Below, piece by piece: positions 17,096 to 27,522 of a stretch of DNA of 64,000 nucleotides. The position numbers were made by a program, and so were the translations under genes. A model generated the notes under the pieces. The model did not search any database and was not told the DNA's origin. It saw nothing but the letters and a program-made list of their open reading frames with translations. How positions within the stretch are numbered: the first letter of the stretch is position 1; every line of letters starts with the position of its first letter. The DNA comes from Lactiplantibacillus daoliensis (lineage in GTDB: Bacteria; Bacillota; Bacilli; Lactobacillales; Lactobacillaceae), in contig NZ_BJDH01000002.1 of assembly GCF_005405005.1 (NCBI RefSeq), positions 310,001 through 374,000 of the forward strand. The letters are read 5' to 3'.

Positions 17096-17965
17096 ATGAA
17101 CTTTACACATGCGACAATTATGACTGCGATGGTCACCCCGTTTGATAACCAAGGAAAGGTCGATAATGACCGCCTAGCTCAGTTAATCGATTACCTGCTT
17201 GCCCACCACACTGAAGGCATTTTGGTTGGTGGTACGACCGGCGAAGGCCCAACCTTGACCGATGATGAAAAAATTGCGCTATTTCGAGAGACTGCCGCAC
17301 TCGTTCGTGGCCGCGTCCCGATCATGGCAAATACTGGTACGAACAATACTGCGGCGACAATTGCTTTCACTCGGCGTGTCAGTCAAATCGTTGGCATTGA
17401 CGCAGCCCTTGTCGTTGTCCCACCGTACAACAAACCAGACCAAGCTGGGATGATTGCACACTTCACGGCCATCGCTGAGCGTGGCGGCCTGCCAATTATG
17501 ATTTATAATATTCCTGGTCGCGTCGTCGTGAAGATGAGTGTTGAGACTGTTTTAACACTAGCAAAACAACCGAATATTATCGGCGTCAAGCAATGTACGT
17601 CCTTGGAAGAATTAGCCGCCATCGTTGAACACGCGCCGGCTAACTTCAACGTTTATACTGGTGAAGATTCACAAGCCTTGACCGCCAAAATTTTAGGGGC
17701 TCAAGGGGTTATTTCTGTTGCCAGCCATGTCTTTGGTAATGAACTAGCCGCGATGTACAACCAGCTTGATCAAGGAAACTGGCCAGCCGCCGGACGATTG
17801 CAACGCCAATTAATGCCCAAGATGGCCGCCTTATTTAGTGCTCCTTCACCGGCACCAGTAAAAGCCGCCTTGAACCAACGCCAAATTTCAGTTGGCTCAC
17901 CACGCTTACCAATCCTACCGTTAACATCAGCACAACAAAAACAGCTCATGGCCCAACTCGCTTAA
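17096..17965 (+). CDS. dapA: 4-hydroxy-tetrahydrodipicolinate synthase
   Basis: A 289-residue class I aldolase-type enzyme that condenses pyruvate with aspartate semialdehyde, the first committed step to diaminopimelate and lysine. GGTTGEGPTLT (about 43-53), the catalytic tyrosine in YNIPGR (about 133) and the Schiff-base lysine in GVKQCTS (about 162) are intact. ATG 17096 follows TTGGAGGG by seven bases. It sits in a two-gene operon with the aminotransferase and ends in a strong terminator. The partial duplicate-like context (dapA away from other lysine genes) suggests this could be a second DapA or a relative such as an NAL-type aldolase, but the motifs favour DapA. Confidence 0.88.
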   Translation: MNFTHATIMTAMVTPFDNQGKVDNDRLAQLIDYLLAHHTEGILVGGTTGEGPTLTDDEKIALFRETAALVRGRVPIMANTGTNNTAATIAFTRRVSQIVGIDAALVVVPPYNKPDQAGMIAHFTAIAERGGLPIMIYNIPGRVVVKMSVETVLTLAKQPNIIGVKQCTSLEELAAIVEHAPANFNVYTGEDSQALTAKILGAQGVISVASHVFGNELAAMYNQLDQGNWPAAGRLQRQLMPKMAALFSAPSPAPVKAALNQRQISVGSPRLPILPLTSAQQKQLMAQLA

Positions 17966-18000
17966 ATATGATACTTATCCCAATGTCACAAACTTCGCAA

Positions 18001-18035
18001 AAAAATTCCTAACCCGTCATAGGTTAGGAATTTTT
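18001..18035. terminator. Bidirectional terminator between dapA and the NAD(P)-binding gene
   Basis: Stem AAATTCCTAACC/GGTTAGGAATTT with A and T runs on each side, between two convergent genes. Confidence 0.92.
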
Positions 18036-18038
18036 GAG

Positions 18039-18677
18039 TTAGGCTTCAATAGCATCTTTGATCGCTGTCTCGCCATTAATCAACGCGATTGTTTTACCGA
18101 TTGTTCGGGGTGTACCTAAAGCTTTCACGGCAAAGGTCGCAACATCATCACGTGTAATCTCGCCGCCAACCTCAGGATTAACAGTGACTTTACCAGTCCC
18201 CGCATCATTCACCAGCGTCCCTGGTTGTAAAATCGTGTAATCCAATTGCGTCCGAGTCTTTAGCCATTCGTCCGCATAATACTTGGCAACGTAGTACGGT
18301 TTCAATGAATTGGGCCACTTAGCCCGATCCGCCGTAAATTCCGCACTAACAATCTCGTAGCGTTTAACTTGCGCTAACTCGGCTGCTTGCATGGTTTTAA
18401 CCGCCCCATCAAGGTCAATCATGAGGGTCATATCATAACCAGTTTGACCGCCGGAACCCGCAGCAAACACAATCGCATCCATCCCTTTAAAGGCTTCCGC
18501 TAATTCGGCTGGTTGTTCAAGCAAGTTAAAGCTAACTGGCTGTGCACCAGCATCTTCAAAGGCCTCCGCTTGTTCTGGATGACGAATTCCAGCATAGACT
18601 TGATCACCTTGTGCGACCAACTTTGACACAATTTTCTTACCAATTTGGCCATGCGCACCAATTACGAATACTTTCAT
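18039..18677 (-). CDS. NAD(P)-binding atypical SDR protein
   Basis: A 212-residue single-domain Rossmann protein of the atypical short-chain dehydrogenase group (NAD(P)H-binding, YwnB/YhfK-like). VFVIGAHGQIGKKIV at residues 3-17 is the dinucleotide loop and YYVAKYYADEW near 130 carries the Tyr-x-x-x-Lys-like pair. Such proteins act as flavin or quinone reductases or as redox sensors; the substrate is not predictable. ATG 18677 follows GGGAGTG; a GTG three codons earlier overlaps that site. It is a single gene. Confidence 0.85.
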   Translation of the reverse strand: MKVFVIGAHGQIGKKIVSKLVAQGDQVYAGIRHPEQAEAFEDAGAQPVSFNLLEQPAELAEAFKGMDAIVFAAGSGGQTGYDMTLMIDLDGAVKTMQAAELAQVKRYEIVSAEFTADRAKWPNSLKPYYVAKYYADEWLKTRTQLDYTILQPGTLVNDAGTGKVTVNPEVGGEITRDDVATFAVKALGTPRTIGKTIALINGETAIKDAIEA

Positions 18678-18825
18678 CTGCGTCACTCCCAGTGTTTAAT
18701 AAGTCTTATTATAAAGCTAAACCAAACAGAATTAATACTAATCTGCTTTCCAATTTGTCACACTTCAATAACAGTCCTATAATAATTAACATTAATTTGT
18801 TTATTTTAAGAGAGAAGGATTTCTA

Positions 18826-19347
18826 ATGACAAAATACGTCCGTCAAGCAGCCGCCGCTGACCTACCAGCAATGCTGGCAATTATCGAACAAGGTCGTGAA
18901 GCATTGGCTGCCGACCACATTCCTCAATGGCAAGGGACTTATCCACTAGCCAGCGACTTACAAGCAGATATTGACGCAAATCGGGCCTGGTTACTGCTGG
19001 TTGATGGTCAGATTGCTGGCACTGCCGCCCTGTTAACAACACCGGACCCTAATTATCACCAAATTTATCAGGGTAACTGGGCCGGCGAACCCGACGCCAG
19101 TTATACTTCAATTCATCGAATTGCAATTGCTAGTGGTTATCATGGACAACACCTAGCGGACACCTATTTCAGCAATTTGATGACGCTGAGCTATGACGCA
19201 GGCTTTCGCCAAATTAGAGTCGATACCCACGCGCTGAACCAACGCATGCAGCATATTATTACTAAGGCTGGCTTCGACTATCGCGGCATTGTCTACATGG
19301 CTAATGATGCCACCGATCAACGTAACGCCTACCAAATCATGTTATAA
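18826..19347 (+). CDS. GNAT-family N-acetyltransferase
   Basis: A 173-residue acetyltransferase of the GNAT fold. The acetyl-CoA loop region IHRIAIASGYHGQHLAD is at about residues 92-108, and the C-terminal ..MQHIITKAGFDYRGIVYM.. strand is typical. The acceptor (amino acid, peptide, or small molecule) cannot be told. AGAGAAGG lies upstream of the ATG. It is divergent from the SDR gene and ends in a short terminator facing addA. Confidence 0.85.
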   Translation: MTKYVRQAAAADLPAMLAIIEQGREALAADHIPQWQGTYPLASDLQADIDANRAWLLLVDGQIAGTAALLTTPDPNYHQIYQGNWAGEPDASYTSIHRIAIASGYHGQHLADTYFSNLMTLSYDAGFRQIRVDTHALNQRMQHIITKAGFDYRGIVYMANDATDQRNAYQIML

Positions 19348-19353
19348 AAGCAC

Positions 19354-19382
19354 CAAAAAAGCGCCAACTACGGCGCTTTTCG
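19354..19382 (+). terminator. Terminator between the GNAT gene and addA
   Basis: Stem AAAAAGCGCC/GGCGCTTTT between two convergent genes; the A and T runs allow action on both strands. Confidence 0.8.
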
Positions 19383-19383
19383 T

Positions 19384-22300
19384 TTACACATTTTTAGGAA
19401 CGGGAATCAATTTTTGTTGAGTCAATGAATATAAATATTGACCAGCGACTTTTTGAGGCGCGTACATTGACGCTAAGGCAGCCGCATATAGCTTAACCTG
19501 ACCCGTGTAGCGTTTCAACAACGCAGTGGGGTTGGTAACATGATCGGTCTTATAGTCAAATAAAATCAGCCCATCATCAGTTTCCAAATAACCATCAATA
19601 ATCCCATGAATCAGAATTTTATTGGGATCATCTTTAGAAAAGTCATCGAATAACCGCCAAGTTGGCATCAATAATGAAAATGGCACTTCACGGTGAACCT
19701 GATCAGGCGCTGCTAAAATCTGTTGGCCCAAGTCACTCGCATAAAATCCTACTACTGAGTCAACATTAATTAACTTGGCCACTGCCTCAGTCAAAATGTT
19801 TTTCGCCACCAGTGCCGCAACAGTCGTTGCCACCACATCAGTCGTAACCGGTGCACCTAATGGTAACTGTTCCAACACAAGATGGGTCGCACTGCCGACT
19901 TCCGCCCCCGTTGGCGCTTGGGCGGTTTGTAGAAATTGTGGCGTCGCCAACTCATCCGCCACGTAGCGACTACTTGGTCGTGCTTGTGCAACGCTAACGG
20001 TTGGATTAGCTTGCATCAACGGCGTATCTGGATCTTCGAAGACCCGTTTAACTTCGGAAACCGACTGATAAGCAGTCGTGGCTGTGGCAACCTGATCCGG
20101 GTACTGAAAGTTCAATAAGTGTTGAATTTGCTGCTGGGTCACTTGATCGACGTCAACCTCAAGATTGGCCTCAACTAATTCAACTGCACTTGGCGTCTCA
20201 GCATCCTTGGGTGTCGCCTGCGGAGCAGTTTTACCAACCGAAGTTGGATCGCCTAACTCAATTGAAAGCTTGGTTTGATCCTGAGCCAATGAATAGGCCG
20301 GCTGTTCGCCATCCCAATAAGCTTTCAAATCAGGATGCCGAATCAACGTCATCCCTAGCCAGTCAAGGTCGCTTTTAGCCATAATCCGCGCTTGGGCATT
20401 CAGGACGAGTCGGCCATCAGCCAGCACTTGGCGCCATTTTTTGGTTGCGACATCAATAGATTCAACCGTCCCAACCAAGTATAATTGTTGCTCCGCCCGG
20501 GTGATGGCAACATACAACTTCCGCATTTCTTCGGCTCGTAATTTTTGACTCACAACTTGTTGCGTCAATAAGCGTGGTAAGGTTGGATATTTCACTCGCG
20601 TTTTCGGTTCCAAGTAAGTAATCCCAATACCAGCTTCCCGGTCCAACAAGGCCGATTGGCGCGTATCACTCTGGTTGAATTGCTTGTCCAAATCCATAAT
20701 GAAGACAACCGGATATTCCAGCCCCTTACTCCCATGAATCGTCATCACACTGACTGCTTCCGTTTCAGTCTCTGAAACCGCAGCCGCCAAATCTTGATCT
20801 TTCTCCTGCATCCGTTTAATAAATCGAACGAATTGAAATAACCCTTTAAAGCTACCTTCTTCATAGGTGTGCGCCCGTTCATACAGGGCATTCAAATTTG
20901 CTTGACGTTGCTTACCAGCGGGCATGCCACCAACGTAATCCAAGAAACCGGTACGTTCGTAGATTCGCCAGATTAACGTCACAAGTTGATTCCGTCGTGC
21001 TAAGTCACGAAATTCCGTGAGTTGCGTCATAAAACGATCAACTTTAGCATAAATCTGATCACCATAGGTCTCATGTTCACGCGCCGGATACGCGTCATAG
21101 AAATCTTGCAAGGCTTGGAAATAATCACTGGTTTTATTTTGAATGCGTAAATAAACCAATTGATTTTCGTCCAGTTCCACCATCGGAGACCTTAAAACAG
21201 CCACTAACGGAATATCCTGATATGGATTATCAATCACACTCAGCAATGCCATCATGATTCGAATTTCAGTCGTTTGAAAATAGTTTTGCGCATCATTGAC
21301 CACGATTGGAATCTGTAGTCGTTTAAAAATATCAATAATCGTCAAATTGTGATTTCTGGTTGGAACTAATAAAGCCGCATCACTATAGCGAAATGGCCGA
21401 TAAGTTTTAGTTTGGCGATCATAAATAGGCCGATCCTGCGCCTTTAATGCCAGAATCTTTTGGGCTACCATGGTGATACTGCCCTCAGACGGATCATCAA
21501 TTGAAAAGTTATCTGAATCGACGTCATCATCAGGTTCAGCAGCCTTTTCACCAGATTGGTACAACAACAAACTGGTTGTTTGGGCTAAATCAGCCGGATA
21601 ATCCTTAGGACCGTACTTCAACTTTGCGGCGTCATCGTATTCAATTTGACCAACCGGCTCATCCATCAGCTGACTAAAAATCAAATTTGCCAAATTATCG
21701 ATATTTTCAACCGAGCGGAAGTTTTCAGCCAACACGATGCGATCGCCATGGTCGGGATTTTCACCATAATCTTGATATTTATGCAAGAATAATAAGGGAT
21801 CCGCCAACCGAAATTGATAGATCGACTGTTTGACATCGCCCACCATAAACATGTTACCAGGAGCTTTTCGCGCCAATAGTTGCAAGATTGTTTCTTGCAA
21901 ACTATTAATATCCTGATATTCATCGACCATAATTTCATCGAACTGCGCCCGTAATTGTGCTAAGGCACCCTGCCCACTATCATCAGTACTCGTTAAAATT
22001 TGTAACGTTAAATGTTCCAGATCACTGAAATCCAAAACATGTCGTTGGCGCTTTTCAGCGGCAAAAGCTTCCTTAAATGCCAAGGTTGCTTTAACGAGTT
22101 CAGTGACTAATTCCGCTGACCCGTGCATGATCGCCAGAATTTGGGATTCATCCGCGGCAAAATAACTTTCAGTGAGCTGTTTGATCTGATCCTTAACGGT
22201 TTGTACCAGTTGCCCGACATTAGCCGCGGCACTCGTTCGCAACGGTTCATCTTTGTACGTTTTCTTCATGCGACCAAATTTGAACGACGCCACCTGATCA

Positions 22301-23145
22301 CGCAACTCATTCCAACTGGCTGTCGTGAGTGCCGATTGTAGCTTTTCCACATCATGCTGGGCAGCCGTTAATGCTTTAATTGTTTTATCCTCTAGCTCAC
22401 CATCCTGAGCCACGGCAATTGCCTGTGTTAAATTCGCTTGCATCTGCTGACAAGCTTGACTCAACAATGGCAATAACTTCGTTTGATAAAAATTCGATGC
22501 CGTCACAGTTGGCGTTTCGATAGCATAGGTTGCTGGTAATTCTTTGAGCCACTTAATAGGGTCAGGCGTTGACTGTGCAAAATCAAATAGGCGCATGATG
22601 AGTGCACTCAGACCATCATCACTGCGATCATTTGAAAAGTTCGCTGTTAACTGAGCAAATAACTGGCCATCCTCGGCATACAGTTTTTCACGAACATCGC
22701 TCCACACTTGGTCGCGGATGAGCAATCCTTCAGTATTATCCGTCAACAAGCGAAAAACGGGATCTAAGTCGATGACGTAATAATAGCGTTGAATCAGCCG
22801 CAAACAAAATGCATCCAAGGTACTAATATTGGCTACACCTAATAGGCTGAGTTGTTGTCGTAACCGTTGAATTTCCGGTGACGTTGTCGTCTTTCCCGTG
22901 GCCTCATTTAGCAAGGTTGACAACTTTGCGTTAAGTTGATTCTCCAATTTCTGTTTCATGTGTTTGGCGGCCAAATTGGTAAAAGTCACAATTAAGAGCT
23001 GGTCCACGTTTGTGCCAGCTTCAATTTTACGCATGATGCGTTCAATCAACACCGTTGTTTTCCCCGAACCGGCGGAGGCGGAGACGAGTAAATTGTTATC
23101 TTTTTGTTCAATTGCCGCTTGTTGACTAACTGTAAACTTAGTCAT
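19384..23145 (-). CDS. addA: AddA (RexA) helicase-nuclease subunit
   Basis: A 1253-residue subunit of the AddAB/RexAB double-strand break resection enzyme, functional counterpart of RecBCD. The UvrD-type helicase has Walker A in SASAGSGKTTVL (about 25-36), motif II in VDEYQDIN (about 410) and motif V/VI in SVMTIHGSKGLEYPVVF and YVAITRAE. The C-terminal nuclease motif is ILFDYKTDHVT. ATG 23145 follows TGGAGG; its first codons overlap the end of addB by 8 bases, implying translational coupling. Both subunits together load RecA after Chi recognition; the Chi sequence for this species is not evident here. Confidence 0.95.
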   Translation of the reverse strand: MTKFTVSQQAAIEQKDNNLLVSASAGSGKTTVLIERIMRKIEAGTNVDQLLIVTFTNLAAKHMKQKLENQLNAKLSTLLNEATGKTTTSPEIQRLRQQLSLLGVANISTLDAFCLRLIQRYYYVIDLDPVFRLLTDNTEGLLIRDQVWSDVREKLYAEDGQLFAQLTANFSNDRSDDGLSALIMRLFDFAQSTPDPIKWLKELPATYAIETPTVTASNFYQTKLLPLLSQACQQMQANLTQAIAVAQDGELEDKTIKALTAAQHDVEKLQSALTTASWNELRDQVASFKFGRMKKTYKDEPLRTSAAANVGQLVQTVKDQIKQLTESYFAADESQILAIMHGSAELVTELVKATLAFKEAFAAEKRQRHVLDFSDLEHLTLQILTSTDDSGQGALAQLRAQFDEIMVDEYQDINSLQETILQLLARKAPGNMFMVGDVKQSIYQFRLADPLLFLHKYQDYGENPDHGDRIVLAENFRSVENIDNLANLIFSQLMDEPVGQIEYDDAAKLKYGPKDYPADLAQTTSLLLYQSGEKAAEPDDDVDSDNFSIDDPSEGSITMVAQKILALKAQDRPIYDRQTKTYRPFRYSDAALLVPTRNHNLTIIDIFKRLQIPIVVNDAQNYFQTTEIRIMMALLSVIDNPYQDIPLVAVLRSPMVELDENQLVYLRIQNKTSDYFQALQDFYDAYPAREHETYGDQIYAKVDRFMTQLTEFRDLARRNQLVTLIWRIYERTGFLDYVGGMPAGKQRQANLNALYERAHTYEEGSFKGLFQFVRFIKRMQEKDQDLAAAVSETETEAVSVMTIHGSKGLEYPVVFIMDLDKQFNQSDTRQSALLDREAGIGITYLEPKTRVKYPTLPRLLTQQVVSQKLRAEEMRKLYVAITRAEQQLYLVGTVESIDVATKKWRQVLADGRLVLNAQARIMAKSDLDWLGMTLIRHPDLKAYWDGEQPAYSLAQDQTKLSIELGDPTSVGKTAPQATPKDAETPSAVELVEANLEVDVDQVTQQQIQHLLNFQYPDQVATATTAYQSVSEVKRVFEDPDTPLMQANPTVSVAQARPSSRYVADELATPQFLQTAQAPTGAEVGSATHLVLEQLPLGAPVTTDVVATTVAALVAKNILTEAVAKLINVDSVVGFYASDLGQQILAAPDQVHREVPFSLLMPTWRLFDDFSKDDPNKILIHGIIDGYLETDDGLILFDYKTDHVTNPTALLKRYTGQVKLYAAALASMYAPQKVAGQYLYSLTQQKLIPVPKNV

Positions 23146-26100
23146 TTTGGACACCTCCAGTTGCGATTCGGTCTAAAACTTCGCTCGGCGTGAGCGGCTG
23201 TAGATCATGATAATTATTTTCAGGTAACATGGCATCAAACTGCATAATTGCCAAATATGGTGAATATTGCAAAGCGGTTCGCTTGTCGTTCAATCGCATC
23301 GGATTTAAATCCAATGAGCCCGCAAAAATCGCGGCGGCCGCTTCAATGATTAACTGTTGATTATGCCGAATCAATTGAGTTAACTGCTTTTCTGTCACCA
23401 AGGACGGCGTACGGGTATTCGCATGATTATAAGCACCAGAAGCTTTTCGACGGAATGGGTAGATTTTTGACACACCCGTCTGCTGTTGCAAATCAGTATC
23501 TAGCTTCTCCAACAACTCTGGATCGTCTAGCAAAATTCCCTTATACTTGTTGGCCTTCAACATTGCGGCTTCAAAGCCCGTTTTAACATCACTAGGTTTA
23601 AGCGTTGGATTTTGAATATGCATGTATAATGCGCCCGCTAATTTCACTTTAGCTTGTGGGTCAGCGACAATTTCGTGTTCATTACGCAAAACCGCATCCA
23701 AATAGGTCAACATTTGCATCGCAATGCCATAATAGGCTTCTTGGAAATCGAAGCGATGAACCGAGGATTTGTAATCAACAATTCCCAGATAACGTTGATC
23801 CGCAACTTGAATTTGGTCTAAGCGGTCAATCTTGCCACGCACATGGACACTATGTTGCGCATCCACTTGAAAATCTAATGCCTTGAGCCCCTGTTCTTTA
23901 CCAACATTTCCAAATAATAATTCAGTCTGTTCAGGCTGGGCAGCCGAACGCAACCCCTGATTGCGAATTGCGTAGGCAATTTGGCTCACCGTATTAATTA
24001 ATTGTTGGCGTAAATAAGCCATCCGGTTTGAACTCGATAAAATCATGAACTGTGGTTGTGCCAAAACTTCTGTCGTAATTTGGCCGAGGTAATGTTCCAA
24101 CTGTGGGTCTGTCAGGTTAGCTAATGTTAATTGATCCGCTCGAACCGCTTTGACTAAACCATCTAGGACGGCATGGAAAAATTCACCGGTACTAGCCGCT
24201 GACAGTTCAAAGACATCACGCTCTTGCAACTTGAGTCCGTACTTCAAGAAATAGGCGTAACGATTGCGATAAAATTCTTCTAGTTTTGAAATTGAGGTAT
24301 AAATTTGCGTGCCATAGAGTGCCTTAACAGACTCAGGTTTTAACGGCACTGGAATATTGCGATAGCTTAGCCCCGCCAACAGCTGTTGTGCTAATGGCCC
24401 AAATTCAAGGTCATTGGTCAATTGTTTGCGTAACCAAACCCAGATTGGTGCTGGCCGCAATGGCTCACCAACCCGATTACGATCCGTATTTGCCGTCAAA
24501 ACATCCCGGTAAACTTGGATCACATGCGTCATCGTCCGCCGTTTCGTCCCTACAAAGGCGCCAATCTTAGTCGCCGTTGGGTCTGGCGTCCCTAAATAAA
24601 TCGCTGTTGGTAGCTTAAAATGTTGTTGAATCTGTTTAATATAGTTAGATAATCCCAATTCAGTTTCCTGATCATCCTTCAATGGTGCGCTGAAAATCAG
24701 CCGTTCTGTCCCATTCATAAAAGCCAAGTAATTCAAACAACGCTCATCGCCTAATTGAATCACGGCCGAATCACTCAAATAATGGTCACCATCCAATTGA
24801 TCGATATCTGGTTGCAAGGCTGCTTTATCAACATCACTCAACAAATCATTGGTCATAATTCGGTCCGGCATCACCAGATCCGTGGCACCAATCATAAAGA
24901 CAATCTTGCGTTGCTGACTCTGGACCATGCCACTTTCAGAAATCAAGACCTGATCTAAGGTCGATGGAATTTGCGAATAACTGGCTCCTTCAAAACCGGC
25001 TTGCAATAAGGCTAGAAAATCAGTCAGTTCAAACGGCTCGTTTCCAAGTAACGTCACAAATTCATCTAACATATTACAGAAAGCTTGCCAAGTCTGTTCG
25101 GGTTCAGCCGCCGCAGCCACGTCTTGTTGGGCTAACGCTTGATCACGCCAAACCATCAACTGCCGATCAACCCCATTTTTGGTCAGAAAATCAACCAAAA
25201 TCGTGGCAGCTGCCCGGCCATCTTTGGCGGCAGCGATTTTTTTGAAGAATGGTGGAAAAATTGCCGCTACAAAATGATGGATTAGATTAATCTGCTTGGT
25301 AATCGCTGCATTTTCGTCGGTTTCCACACCGGCATCACCGGCTGTAAACTGGAAATATTGCCAATCGGCCTTCTCCAACCAGCGCTGCCCAGCATAACCA
25401 CTCTTTAAAATAAAGTTTTCCGTCAAATCAACGGCCTGACGATAAGCTTTGCGTGACATCGGTTGACCGTCAACCACTGGAATCAACAACTCTGTCTTCA
25501 ACACCCGCATGACATCTCGGTATTGATAGTGGTTCGCATCTAAGTCAAATAACGCCCCAATCAACTCCACTAACGGATGGTCGGCCATCGAACGCTGTAA
25601 GTCGACAAAATACGGCACTTGCTGCGTTTGAAAAATTGGCGCTAACATCGTTTGATAACTCGTTAAATGCCGTGTAATCACTAAGAAATCACGATAACGA
25701 TAGTGTCCTGACGCAACCAATTGGCGGATCTGACGGGCCACCTGAGCTAATTCCGTCTGCCGACTATCCGTCCGAAAAAGACTTAAGGCTGTATTTTTAG
25801 GTTCCTGTCCACTGGCATGTTGCGGCTGCCCACGCCAATAATCATCTAGCGCGGCTAATCCTGGACTGACACGCGTCTGAGTCGCTTTGATATCCATACC
25901 AACATGGATTTTACGGACCTGTGCATACTGAAATAATCGATAATACAAGCGGCCGGTTTGATAAAACAAACTGCCGTTTTCAGGTAATTGCTGTGTGACC
26001 GCCTTGTCCAACATCAAACTGATGGTCACTTGTGCCCCGCGTTCCAACATCGTGGTGATGAGCGCCTGTTGCTGTCCAGGCAATTGGGCAAATCCCGCTA

Positions 26101-26728
26101 ATTCCAAATAAACGTGCATCTTACTTAAATCCTGGTGTTGCAGATAAGTATTCAATTGAGCCAAAATATCCGCCGGCTTCAAATACTTTCCCGCCGTGGC
26201 CGTCACAAAATCACTGTATACAATCGCTAAATCATGTAATTTGGCTTGCAAATCCCCTGCTGGTGCTTGCACGGCCAGTTGGGTGACTTCTTCCGGCGTC
26301 AAATTAGCCGTCTGTAACTCATTAATTTCTTTAGCCAGTTGGGTAATAAAACCCGTCTGCGAGACCTCGCCGCCAAATAATCGGAGTTCCTCCGCGTGTG
26401 CCCGCAAGATTCGATAGAGTAACATATCAATCCCAGCTGCCGATAGCCGCGGCACTTGATAAGCGGCCTCATTTTTCATCAAATACCAAGCCAGTCGCGT
26501 AAAGGAAAAGACCTGTACCTGTGTCTGCGCGTATAATTGATGATTTTGACCGGTTGCCTGTGCCAATTGATTTAAGACATCCACTTCTGTATCGAACTTA
26601 ATATGGTTCGGCACCAAATAAAAAAATTGTTCATCAGTATGAGCCGTCTTTAACGCCACAACCAGTTGTTGTACCATTGTTTGGCGATGGTCATACTGTG
26701 CCGAACCCAGCACGAATTGTAAACTCAC
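23138..26728 (-). CDS. addB: AddB (RexB) nuclease subunit
   Basis: A 1196-residue second subunit of the AddAB/RexAB complex. The N-terminus, SLQFVLGSAQYDHR, aligns with the Walker A position of AddB proteins but lacks the GxGKT residues, as in the RexB type of Lactobacillales. The C-terminal nuclease has IVDYKSSVHRFD (about 1020). The iron-sulphur cysteines of Bacillus AddB appear absent: the EEFYRNRYAYFLKYGLKLQE segment has no cysteine at the usual place. The start is GTG 26728 with AAAGGAGG 8 bases upstream; the open frame extends 17 codons further but without a site. Confidence 0.93.
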   Translation of the reverse strand: MSLQFVLGSAQYDHRQTMVQQLVVALKTAHTDEQFFYLVPNHIKFDTEVDVLNQLAQATGQNHQLYAQTQVQVFSFTRLAWYLMKNEAAYQVPRLSAAGIDMLLYRILRAHAEELRLFGGEVSQTGFITQLAKEINELQTANLTPEEVTQLAVQAPAGDLQAKLHDLAIVYSDFVTATAGKYLKPADILAQLNTYLQHQDLSKMHVYLELAGFAQLPGQQQALITTMLERGAQVTISLMLDKAVTQQLPENGSLFYQTGRLYYRLFQYAQVRKIHVGMDIKATQTRVSPGLAALDDYWRGQPQHASGQEPKNTALSLFRTDSRQTELAQVARQIRQLVASGHYRYRDFLVITRHLTSYQTMLAPIFQTQQVPYFVDLQRSMADHPLVELIGALFDLDANHYQYRDVMRVLKTELLIPVVDGQPMSRKAYRQAVDLTENFILKSGYAGQRWLEKADWQYFQFTAGDAGVETDENAAITKQINLIHHFVAAIFPPFFKKIAAAKDGRAAATILVDFLTKNGVDRQLMVWRDQALAQQDVAAAAEPEQTWQAFCNMLDEFVTLLGNEPFELTDFLALLQAGFEGASYSQIPSTLDQVLISESGMVQSQQRKIVFMIGATDLVMPDRIMTNDLLSDVDKAALQPDIDQLDGDHYLSDSAVIQLGDERCLNYLAFMNGTERLIFSAPLKDDQETELGLSNYIKQIQQHFKLPTAIYLGTPDPTATKIGAFVGTKRRTMTHVIQVYRDVLTANTDRNRVGEPLRPAPIWVWLRKQLTNDLEFGPLAQQLLAGLSYRNIPVPLKPESVKALYGTQIYTSISKLEEFYRNRYAYFLKYGLKLQERDVFELSAASTGEFFHAVLDGLVKAVRADQLTLANLTDPQLEHYLGQITTEVLAQPQFMILSSSNRMAYLRQQLINTVSQIAYAIRNQGLRSAAQPEQTELLFGNVGKEQGLKALDFQVDAQHSVHVRGKIDRLDQIQVADQRYLGIVDYKSSVHRFDFQEAYYGIAMQMLTYLDAVLRNEHEIVADPQAKVKLAGALYMHIQNPTLKPSDVKTGFEAAMLKANKYKGILLDDPELLEKLDTDLQQQTGVSKIYPFRRKASGAYNHANTRTPSLVTEKQLTQLIRHNQQLIIEAAAAIFAGSLDLNPMRLNDKRTALQYSPYLAIMQFDAMLPENNYHDLQPLTPSEVLDRIATGGVQND

Positions 26729-26844
26729 GATTAGTTCCTCCTTTAATCTGAACAAACGTTCTATGTAATTATGTCTCATTATCGCATATTTAAGCGACCA
26801 AAAACAGCGACGTTATTTAGAATTTTTCCCGCCAATTAGCCACG

Positions 26845-26876
26845 AAAAAAGGACTCGACAATTGTCGAATCCTTTA
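26845..26876 (-). terminator. Terminator of the pyr operon
   Basis: Stem AAAGGATTCGACA/TGTCGAGTCCTTT with six T on the minus strand, immediately after pyrE. Confidence 0.9.
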
Positions 26877-26883
26877 AGGCAAT

Positions 26884-27522
26884 CTAGTGTTGCGCACCCC
26901 AACTGGCGGGATCTTGACGCCAAGCATGTAGCGAGGCTAAATCGTCAGCGGTAATTTCATCAGCCTGGCGAGCCACCTCAATCAAGCTGGTGTAATTCGT
27001 CAAACTAAACAGTGGCAGGTTAGCAGCTGCAAAGTTCTCCGTCGCTGCTGCTAATTGATAGCTAAAGATTGACCCAACAGCTTGAATATCGCCGCCAGCC
27101 GCTTGAACAGCTTTCGCTGCCTGCAGGACACTGCCCCCAGTTGAAATCAGATCATCTAACATAACGACTTTTTCGCCCGGCTTCAAGACACCTTCAATCT
27201 GACGTCCAGCACCATGATCCTTTGGCTTAGAACGAACATAAATCAACGGTAAATCCAGAATTTGTGCGACCCAGGCGGCATGTGGAATACCCGCAGTTGC
27301 GACGCCCGCAATCACCGCCGTCGCTGGATATTGTTCGCGAATAATCGCGGCAATTCCTTCAGCAATATGAGTCCGCACATCCGGATATGAAATCGTTAAC
27401 CGATTATCCGTATAAATCGGACTATGCATCCCACTCGCCCAAGTAAATGGCTCGTTTGGTCGTAACGTCACGGCCTGAATTCGTAATAGATCACTGGCGA
27501 TTGTTGCTGCAATTTTAGTCAT
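26884..27522 (-). CDS. pyrE: Orotate phosphoribosyltransferase
   Basis: A 212-residue enzyme joining orotate to PRPP to give orotidine 5'-phosphate. The PRPP motif VVMLDDLISTGGS is at about residues 115-127. ATG 27522 follows GGAG; the gene overlaps the end of pyrF by 8 bases. It is the last gene of the pyrimidine operon and is followed by its terminator. Confidence 0.96.
   Translation of the reverse strand: MTKIAATIASDLLRIQAVTLRPNEPFTWASGMHSPIYTDNRLTISYPDVRTHIAEGIAAIIREQYPATAVIAGVATAGIPHAAWVAQILDLPLIYVRSKPKDHGAGRQIEGVLKPGEKVVMLDDLISTGGSVLQAAKAVQAAGGDIQAVGSIFSYQLAAATENFAAANLPLFSLTNYTSLIEVARQADEITADDLASLHAWRQDPASWGAQH

Noticed and set aside
19384-26728. RecBCD-type or phage-derived helicase-nuclease
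   Set aside because: Domain order and size fit the chromosomal AddAB/RexAB pair; no phage genes are nearby.
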